From assembly GCA_017311185.1 (NCBI GenBank), contig JAESUZ010004534.1, positions 744,001 through 808,000 of the forward strand: a stretch of DNA of 64,000 bases, in the 5' to 3' direction. Below are positions 56,151-64,000 of the stretch, one piece after another (the first letter of the stretch is position 1; each line of letters starts with the position of its first letter). This DNA comes from Proteles cristata cristata. Lineage: Eukaryota; Chordata; Mammalia; Carnivora; Hyaenidae. The notes beneath the pieces are model-generated. The model was not told the DNA's origin and did not search any database. It saw nothing but the letters and a program-made list of their open reading frames with translations. The translations under genes and the position numbers were made by a program.

Positions 56151-56763
56151 TCTGTATTCACCTACTGCTCCCGTAACAAATTCCTACACACCCAGCAGCT
56201 TAAAACAATACAAAAATGCATATTCGCTCCTGGAATTCTGGGTGGGCTCAGCTGTTCCTGCTCTGGGTTTCACAGACAAAATCAAGGTGCTGGCCTGCCC
56301 AGGCTGTCTTCTGGAGGCCCTGGGGGGTAACTGCTTCCAAGCTCATTGATGTTGGTGGACTTCACAGCCTTGCAGCTATAGGACTGAGGTCTGTTTCTGG
56401 AAACCTGTCTGAACTACCTGAGGCCGCCTGCATTCCCCATCATGTTCCTCCCTCCATCTTCAACCAGCAATGACGCATGGGATTCTGTTCATACTTGGAG
56501 TTTCTCTGACTTTTTTCCACCCTTTCTCTTAGCCTCCATTCAGAGGAAGGGTTCTGCTTGAAGGACTCATGATTACATTGATTTCCCACCTCTCTTTCTC
56601 TTGTTTGATCCAGGATCGTCTCCCTATCTTCGTGTCAACTGATTCTTAATTAGAAATTTTTATTACATCTGCAAAACCCATTTTTGCCATATAATGTAAC
56701 ACATTCATGGGCTCCAGGAATTAAGGTGTGGACATCTTTGGGGGACCATTCTGTCTACCACCA
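56151..56763 (-). mobile_element. MLT1-type LTR, minus strand
   Basis: Left end ctactgctcccgtaacaaat; right end gggctccaggaattaaggtg, tggacatctttgggggacca and ttctgtctacca, which is the reverse complement of the common LTR start (tagacagaatggtccccc). About 610 bp, long for a MaLR LTR; the subfamily is not resolved. Confidence 0.65.
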
Positions 56764-59465
56764 TCTCCCAAATTTCCTTTGTTGTCAAGCAGATCCAAAA
56801 TCTACTGTGCCTAGAGCAAGCTCTCTACATACAGGAAAGAGTTTGTGTGCAGCACCATGCCATGAACCGCCTTGATTCCTTAATCTGACCTATTTTCCTG
56901 CTAGGGACTCAGGTTTCCTCAACATGACCTGAGCACTCAGTTGAGAAACTGTCCTCTGAGTGACAGCTTGTTGGCTGCCTACCCAGGAGCGTGCCTTCAG
57001 GCTGGTGGTGTGCTACACATTGTGCATCGTGCTTTGTGCTTTGCACAGCAGTCCAGGGACAGCCTGACGTCCCAAAAATCTTTTATCCTGGTGAACTGGC
57101 CCCCAGGATCCAGTACCAACAATTGCCAGAGTCAGCCTCCATTCTCTCCCCACGATGGCCATCAAAGATACCCTCGTCACTACAGCTGGCAACAGAAATG
57201 CAAGGATAATAACAGTCTGCAAAGCCATGGATTGCCCGTACAAAGCATCAATCAGGACCAGTTTGGTTTTCTGTTGGAAGTCCAGTCAATATTTTTAACG
57301 AAACCACGTTTTTTAATTTATAGATGCAGGCGATATGTTCTTCTAAATATCTGCTTTTGTGAAACACTTTTCCCCCAAAAGAAATATGTTCTAGCTCTCT
57401 TTTCTCCAAACCCAGATAATATAAACCAACCAAGCATTTATATAAGAAAGATTCAATATTTCCCAACTTCCTCATCATTTCTACTCTGCTTTAAACTCCT
57501 ACTCAATGCCTTTCCCTAAGGGAGTCTCACTTCTTACCCAATTCAGAGTCCAAAGACTGACACAAAGAATAGCCACAAAATCTGTCATAGGAAGAAAGGA
57601 CAGGAAGGGCCACAAAAATCTGCCGGCAAATGTGAACACACATGCTCCTTGACACCAGTGGTGGCCAGATGACTGGTCTATCGCTCCTACTTGGGACTTC
57701 TATCCCCCCGCAAGCCGTGAGTGTTTGCGTATGCACAGTCCATCCTGTGAACTTGAACACATGTGAGATAATCTGTATTTATCCTGTGGCCCTTTTATTT
57801 CATAGAACTATCCCTGACTCACAGCGCAGAAGCTCAGCTGCAAACTCCCCCTCATCCCTTTATTTACGTAAATCAGACTGATTTCTTATTCAATTCCAAT
57901 AATGCAGGGGTGGCAGAAAATGTAACCTGGATCACTTTCAGAGCTTCCCAGTGGTTCCCCGGAGTGCTCGGGAGGTTCCGGAGGTCCTCTGGACAAGGGT
58001 TATCAGGTTATCACTTCTCGCATGGCCTGGGCAGCCTCCCAGCCCACTGCTGTTCCCTCTGCGTGTGGGAGCCCGTCTGCCTAGATAAGCTGGGTTGCCA
58101 CTTTGGCTTCTCCCTTGGGCCTAAGTACTTATGGGAAGGCATCGCTAAGACCCTCTCCTCCAAGACCCCCAGACTTCCCTCTCCCTTTACCTAAATTCTT
58201 CCTTACCTGTGCTGGGGAGTGGCTCAGATGGAGAGGGGAGGGGTCCTTTATGCCTCTCATTCCTCCTTCTCCGGGCATCAGATCTCCAAACAGGACACTC
58301 TTAGTGGGAGTTCCTTACTGAGGACCCAACCTCTCATCTCTTCAATGATTTAAGCTTGGAAACAAATGAGTCAGTGGCAAACCCTCTCTGAACCCTGAGG
58401 GTCTACTATCTGTTTGAATAAAGAAGATAAACGGAGAGAACCAGGCTGAAATACAAATATCTCAAAATGCTATTTCGCCAATAGTAATGAAAATATATAG
58501 CCTTCCTAACTCAAAACACAGATTATGCTCATGTTTGATAGAGAATGCCTGAGGTCTAGCTGAGCCCCCACCAGTTTCGGTGATTCAAGTTTTTCTGAGT
58601 CCTGAGCTGGGAGGGAAGGTCTAAGCCTTCACCGCCAAAACTGCTTTTTCCCTTTGAAGGTCCGACAGCATCTCTCCCTTTGACAAAAGTCTACAAGTTA
58701 TTTTAGTACCAGTGTACTAAAATTTAAAAGATAAATTATTTAGGAAAGTACCATGGGTATTTCTCAGCCCGTTGCTACACGTTTGCATGCCCAGCCTTCT
58801 CTGACAGAATGAAGTACTCTTTCCTCTATTCTCACACAGTGTGAGATTTGTACGCATTTTTCGCACTTACTTTATTCTTTCTGCCTGTCTACGTGGCAAT
58901 AAGTGAATCATCCAGATAAGAACAGGCAAAGGCTACTTAGGGCTTGCTGTGACAAAGGAGTGGGCCACCACCACTTGCATTTCACAGAGACTGCAAGGAG
59001 GTAGTGGTGTGGAAGCGCTTTGTAATGGAAAAAGGGAAATCTCCAGGGGTGTCCTGATTGGAGGCTGTTGGCCTGGGGAGGCTGGAGGTGGGCTCCCTGG
59101 AAGCAGGGAATCCTGAGTGATTGGTTCGGGGTGTATGTTTGGCTTACTTTGGTTGGTAGGAAGGTGGAAGCGGAGACAAGAAAAAATTAGGGAGCTGTCA
59201 GATATGAATCAAATCCTGGCCACTTGGGGCCAATCATTACAGGGGTTCTTGTTTGGCTTCCTGGACTGACAGCCAGAAATAGTGGTCTGACCTCCTACAA
59301 GTCTAAATTACAGATAGTAGTCTGGCCTTTTGAGCTGGTTACTGTAGATAGTGGATTTGGTTTCCTGAGATGGTTGCTGCAGATTTGAGGTCAGAATTCT
59401 ATTTTTACAACTTCTTTTTTTTTTTTTTTACCAAAGGACTGGCCATTGTCCATTTTATATTCAGT
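56764..59465. other. Unassigned sequence
   Basis: 2.7 kb without a repeat that I can name. The longest frame, 56941-57519 (192 codons), starts with TTG, lacks any recognised domain and overlaps a 76-codon minus frame at 57013-57243 that starts MYGQSMALQTVIILAFLLPA. Neither has splice or family support. A T16-type run lies near 59410-59430. Confidence 0.4.
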
Positions 59466-59570
59466 CTCTCGTCTGTTAGAGTTGGCTGTTTGTGATTATA
59501 AGCTCCTTGAGAACAGAGATCAAATCTTTCTTTGTACTTGTGTTTCCAATGTCCAGAGTCTAAGACAATT
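59466..59570 (+). mobile_element. L2 3' fragment
   Basis: ttataagctccttgagaaca, gagatcaaatctttctttgt and ttccaatgtccagagtctaa match the plus-strand L2 3' region. Confidence 0.6.
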
Positions 59571-60179
59571 ATTTTAAAAATTAAATTGAATCAATTTCAC
59601 ATACAACTTTGTGGAAGTCAGGTGACTATATTTCACTTTCCCTATTAGTCATCGGGTTTACTTTCCCCTTTAGCCCGTAGTTCTAAATGCACAGAGCTGT
59701 ACCATCCTACCTTCGAAGCAAGACATCTTCCCTGTGCTACCTACTCTCCAGACTCCACTTGTGGCTGATTTGACCTCAGTTACATCTCTGACCTCTCACT
59801 ATCTTTCTGTACCTCCCCTTGCCCGGACTCCGTTGAAATTAAAGTGACACGTCACCAATGAGATGCAGAATACGATCTAACAGAGTTCATGAATCTGTGT
59901 TTTAATGTTATGAGACTAAACTATATCTACCTTTCCCAAGTTGGCTTAAAAACAAGATACATTTGTACCGAACCAGTGTTTTCCTTGTATAAGTTCTTTC
60001 TGGAACATGTTTTCATTGAACTGTACATCCTTACGGCTTTGATTGCCTGTATGGGACTAACATTACCCTCGCTAAGAAAAATAAGGTTTATGGTTTCAGG
60101 GATAAAAGAGAGTTCTTAATGATTTAAAATTTTTTTCTTTTTCTTTTACCACATAGATATTCATGGCAGAAACCTGAGT

Positions 60180-60790
60180 GTAATCCTAGCCTCTCATCCC
60201 TCCCTCGTTACCCACATCCAGGCATCCAATTGCCACTATTACCAAAATGTTTCAAATATCTCCTTTCTCTTTCTTCCCTCTGCCACCACCTTGGTGCAGC
60301 AGGCACCCCTCACTCCCATCCTGGACGGCTACGAACCCCCCCTTCCTGCTGCCCGGACTCCAGTCAGTGCCCCACATGGCAGAGAGGGTTTTCCCACAGT
60401 GAAGATCTAGGCACATCACTCCTCTGTTTATTTTTATGGTGGTTCCCCACCACCTACCAAATAAGCCGAAATTTTGACCATAGTGTTAGTGGTCTAACAG
60501 CCATCTGACAGCCGCTTTTCAGTCTCCACTCCATTCTGACCACCCCCCCACCCCCGCAGAAGCACCCGACTTCGGCCACAGGGGACTACGTGCCAGTCTC
60601 TAAAAGGACCCAGCTTCTCTTGCTTTTGCACATTAACTTCATTCTACTTCTAGATTCAGATTAGTGGCCAGCATTCCCTGACCTTTCTCCAAGACTGTTC
60701 TATTTGGTTTTCATTCCTAGTGCTTTGCAAAGTACCTGAGGCAGAGTAGGCGGTCACTACCTATTTCTTTGATACAATAAACAGATGAAC
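60180..60790 (+). mobile_element. L2 (3' region)
   Basis: Plus-strand L2 order: ctctcatccctccctcgtta, ggcacatcactcctctgttt, ggtggttccccaccacctac, cttgcttttgcacattaact, ccctgacctttctcc and gagtaggcggtcactaccta. It includes a C-rich stretch near 60540-60557. This explains the open frame at 60230-60508. Confidence 0.65.
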
Positions 60791-61309
60791 AGTTTACATT
60801 ATGCTCATGTCGGTCTCCTAAAGCAGGAACTCGTTAGACATCTTTCCTCTCCCCTCCCCCAACATCCTGCTTCCCACCCAGTTACACCTCGGAAACTACA
60901 GCTTTTGGCGGTTTTCCTCCAGACAATGGTTTGCTGATCGATGTTTGGTAACTGGTTCTCCTGGAGGCAGAGCCCCAATTCGCAGCACTCGCCAATTTCT
61001 GCCACGTAAACTCTCCTACCTGGGACCAGCTACGTAATTCATAGGACCAGGCACAATATGAACGTATAGGGTTGATTGTTAACTCTTCAGAACGTCAAGA
61101 CAGTGACAAGAAAGCATTAAACCAAACATGGGTTCTTGTGCAAAGACACACATTTTGCACCCAAGGAGCCCTCACTTTGTCAATGTGATGTCACTGAATT
61201 CCAAGTTGGGAGATGTACATTGTCAGCTTGTGCACAGGTGAGTTATTTCCAGAATACCACGGCCTTCAAAATACTTAGCATCGCATAGAAAGCCTTCTCT
61301 TTCTAGCGC

Positions 61310-61570
61310 TACCGCCCCGTCTTCCAGTCCCTGCCTCACCTTCCTGTACAGTTTAATAACCTGCTTGTCGTTCCCCAGATATACCATGTTTTTAATGCTA
61401 TGTTATTTTCGTCATGCTGTCTCCCCGACTGCAATTCTTTCTACCCATTCTTCCTTCCCAAAGTCTTCATCTAAATGGCTCCATTCATCCCTTCAGATGC
61501 TCAGTTCAGACGGGGACTTTCTTCTCTGGAAAGCGTCCTCTGAAATACCATTGACCCAGAGATCCTTCTG
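61310..61570 (+). mobile_element. L2 fragment
   Basis: ttcctgtacagtttaataac, cttccttcccaaagtcttca, tcaacgcc-like ccattcatcccttcagatgc and ggaaagcgtcctctgaaata resemble plus-strand L2. Weaker than the copy at 60.2 kb. Confidence 0.4.
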
Positions 61571-61844
61571 GAATTGAAGGGCGGGTAAAGAATGGAGAGC
61601 AAGAGGTTAACCTGTTACACATTTCTCCCCTTGAATCAGAATACTTTTGTTTATATTTCAAAGACTGAGTATATTTCGATGTAAAACATAACATGAACCA
61701 AAGATAACTTTGAAGAGGTCCTTTTCTCCCGTATTAATGGCTTTCCCAGGTGAGGGGTTTCAGACTGCCTAATTGGTGTCCCTTTAGCTTTGTTCTGAAC
61801 ACAGATAACCAAGTTTCTCCTCTCTGACTCTCTTTTGTCACTGT

Positions 61845-62400
61845 GTCTAATTGAGGAAAAATTCACATACATAAAATTCATCTTTCTGAAGTGTACAATT
61901 TAGTGACATTTAGTACATACACAATACTGTGCAATATCACCTTTATCTACTTCCAAGACATTTTCGTAACCTAAAAGGATACTCCGTGCAATCCCCATTC
62001 CTGCTTCCCCTAGTCCAAGGCAGCCATAAATCTGTTTTCTGTCTCTGGATTTATCTCTTCAGGATATTTCATAGAAATGGAACCTTTCATGTCTGGCTTC
62101 TTTCCCTTAGCATAATGTTTTCAAGATTCATCCGTGTTATACATTATGTCAGACCTTCATTATTTTTTATGGCTGAATAATAATATTCTCTTGTATGGAT
62201 AAACCAGATTTTGCCTATCCATTCACCAAATGATGGACATCTGAGTTGTTCTCACCCCATGGCTATTGTGAAGAAGGCTGCACCATGCTTCTGCGTAGAC
62301 CTGTTTTCATTTCTCTCAGGTGTCTACCTAGGGGTGGAATTTCTGGGTCAAAATTCTGTATTTTCACTTTCTGAGGACTCTCCTCGCTGTAAGGAGTATG
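61845..62400 (-). mobile_element. L1 3' fragment, minus strand
   Basis: aggaaaaattcacatacata, tgaagtgtacaatttagtga, cttagcataatgttttcaag, gctgaataataatattctct and ctgcaccatgcttctgcgta, then aggggtggaatttctgggtc, form the reverse complement of an old L1 end, in the same order as 41522-42453 but shorter. Confidence 0.78.
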
Positions 62401-62579
62401 GTATGTAAGGAGTGTTCGATGCATTTGAAACATGATGGTGGGGATGGAGACCCAGAATGGGTGAGTCTCCAACAGAATCCCCTCCTCTCTGCCACATGGT
62501 AAGACCTCCATGTACCACACCACGCCATACTGAAATTGTCCATTTCCAATGTTAGTAACCCTGACCAGCCAGCAGAAGC

Positions 62580-62700
62580 TGTACCTCATTTATCCCTTTC
62601 CAGTATATCTCCAGTGTTGTGTTTAACAGTATGCCTAGTACGTAGTAGGAGCACAGAAACGTTGGTGAGTCTAAATCAACTCATGAATGATTAAACTAAT
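62580..62700 (+). mobile_element. Possible L2 3' end
   Basis: cagtatgcctagtacgtagt and aggagcacagaaacgttggt followed by ctcatgaatgattaa resemble the L2 terminal region. Weak. Confidence 0.35.
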
Positions 62701-63859
62701 TTAGGCATCATCCTTCAGTGTTTTGGCCCTTCTTTACTAAGTACTAAATTTTTCCTCGGGATCCCCACAGAACACTGCTGATGGCAGCACCATCATGTAA
62801 CACGAGGAACATATAAATTCAGAAAGCAATAAACCCCAGACACACTAAGAACAATGGCTACATCTCTGCTCTGGGATGGGATATTTAACTTGTGTTTAAA
62901 TTAAAAGTGAAGCACCTTTGACTATTTCTCAGTTCTTAGCACAGGGCTCATTATCTTAAGCAAAATACAATCTTAGATAACACTGACAATAAAGCTAAGT
63001 GTTGTGTCTGTAAGGAAAATTATTTCAGTGACACATTGGTGATCTTGTGTTTTTATTGTCTGGACTGTTTGGCCTGCAAGTTCACTCACTCTGCTTCTGC
63101 AGAATAATTAGTATGTTGGAGGATCGTGAAGAAGGGCACAGCTAATTTTTCAGTTGTGCAGTAAACTCAGCCCTACTATTAAATAGAACTGGTTCACAGC
63201 TCAGTTCTCCCAGCTTGCTGCTCTGTTGGCATTAGGTGTTATCTAAATGCAATGCATGCCATCCAAGAACCTGTAAAAGAAGACAACACGCAGCTCTGTG
63301 AAACTCCCTGTCATTGCAGTGAGGAGCCCCCCTCAACCCCCGCATCTCCATAAACTCTCCCTTGATGTTGGAGCGCTGAGGCTAAGAATGATCAAACACC
63401 AATTAAGCCACAGTGATCTAAGAATTATGCAAGATGATGACTAGGAAAGGAATGTCTGCTCCTGAGAGATAAATCGTGAAACATGCGAAGGGAAGAAATA
63501 TTAATTCTGGGTTAAAATAGGTGGTCTCAGACCGTACATGGAGACCAAGTTCAAGTTCCTTCTAAACCTACCCTTCTTCCTGTGTATATGGCGCCCCCAT
63601 CGCCTCACAGGTGGAGACTCAGGACGTGGCATCAGGTGTCCCATCCTCGGTATTTGCTTCCATATTGCGCCAACACAGCCTCCAAAGGCCCTCTCACATG
63701 TGGCCTATTTTCACCTCCTGCTGCCACGTCTTACACAGATTTTAAGCCGACAGTAAGTGGGTTATCAAAATAGCCTTCTAGCCGGCTGACAGCATGCAAA
63801 CTCCCTACAGTCTAACTTCTTTATTAATCCCCCTAACACAGAGGCTAATTCACATTGAG
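62701..63859. other. Unassigned sequence
   Basis: No gene or repeat recognised. The frames at 63538-63756 and 63582-63773 overlap in two phases and have no domain. Confidence 0.4.
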
Positions 63860-64000
63860 AAACTGCAAATGACAACCCGTTCCCTCCAGAATAAAGTACT
63901 AACGCCTTGCCCGGCATTCAAAGCCCTCTGTAACCTGACCCCGCTTACCTTTCTTCATTACGGTTAAAGTGAGCTACTTCTATTCTCTGTACACATTTCT
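63860..64000 (+). mobile_element. L2 fragment running off the window
   Basis: cctccagaataaagtactaa, cgccttgcccggcattcaaa and gccctctgtaacctgacccc correspond to the plus-strand L2 segment seen at 60.4 kb. It is cut by the window end. Confidence 0.6.

Noticed and set aside
56941..57519. 192-residue plus-strand frame in non-repeat sequence
   Set aside because: Non-ATG start (TTG), no recognisable domain, an overlapping antisense frame and no splice signals supporting it. Length alone is not enough in a 64-kb window.
1..64000. CRISPR array, tRNA gene cluster or prokaryotic operon
   Set aside because: The evenly recurring similar sequences are dispersed tRNA-derived SINEs in both orientations with TSDs, not spaced direct repeats. 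Their tRNA-like heads lack a full cloverleaf.

Overview
The window is mammalian nuclear DNA, almost certainly from a carnivoran and most likely a felid. The evidence is about twenty copies of a tRNA-Lys-derived CAN SINE: a head related to GGGGCGCCTGGGTGGCT, A and B box-like blocks, a (TC)n stretch and an AATAAA-containing A-rich tail. Many copies are bounded by 9-17 bp target-site duplications (TSDs). I found no bacterial, plasmid or phage signature, no CRISPR array, no intact host protein-coding gene and no convincing exon chain. I read it as intergenic or deep intronic sequence built by retrotransposition.

Layout. 1-6 kb: mostly unassigned sequence with a 5'-inverted L1 insertion (2300-2586), a 5'-truncated L1 (3843-4475), a young SINE (4479-4697) and a CpG-rich, E-box-rich block (about 4770-5560). 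6-12 kb: an old L1 tail, ERVL-MaLR-type LTRs and a broken minus-strand L2. 12-14 kb: three minus-strand SINEs. 13953-20943: one essentially full-length L1 with a 12-bp TSD, a 2-kb 5'UTR holding a YY1-like site and a 52-bp tandem duplication, ORF1 with one stop, and ORF2 with several stops and single-base frameshifts. 21-26 kb: unassigned sequence, SINEs, and a MaLR-type LTR that itself contains a 26-nt U6 snRNA 5' fragment between 17-bp direct repeats. 26213-32917: a second, much older full-length-type L1 interrupted by three SINEs. 33-41 kb: MIR, L2 and LTR fragments, a perfect hairpin, unassigned mid-GC sequence and a pure (CT)n array. 41-54 kb: minus-strand L1, LTRs, a dense SINE cluster including a SINE nested in a SINE, a solo LTR with promoter-like signals, and a hAT-like DNA transposon. 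54-64 kb: L2 pieces, two adjacent LTRs in opposite orientation, a minus-strand L1 end and several kb of unassigned sequence.

How the parts relate. The only proteins recognisable by family are L1 ORF1p and ORF2p. In living L1s they would supply the endonuclease and reverse transcriptase in trans for SINE and U6 mobilisation; here every copy is broken. Nesting gives a relative order: the old L1 at 26-33 kb predates its SINEs, the MaLR-type LTR at 24.4 kb predates the U6 fragment and the SINE beside it, and SINEs with the CTAG-type tail are among the youngest insertions. Most other open frames are non-ATG, overlap repeats or are antisense to repeats, and I do not call them genes. Family names were assigned by eye, so old-repeat boundaries are approximate.
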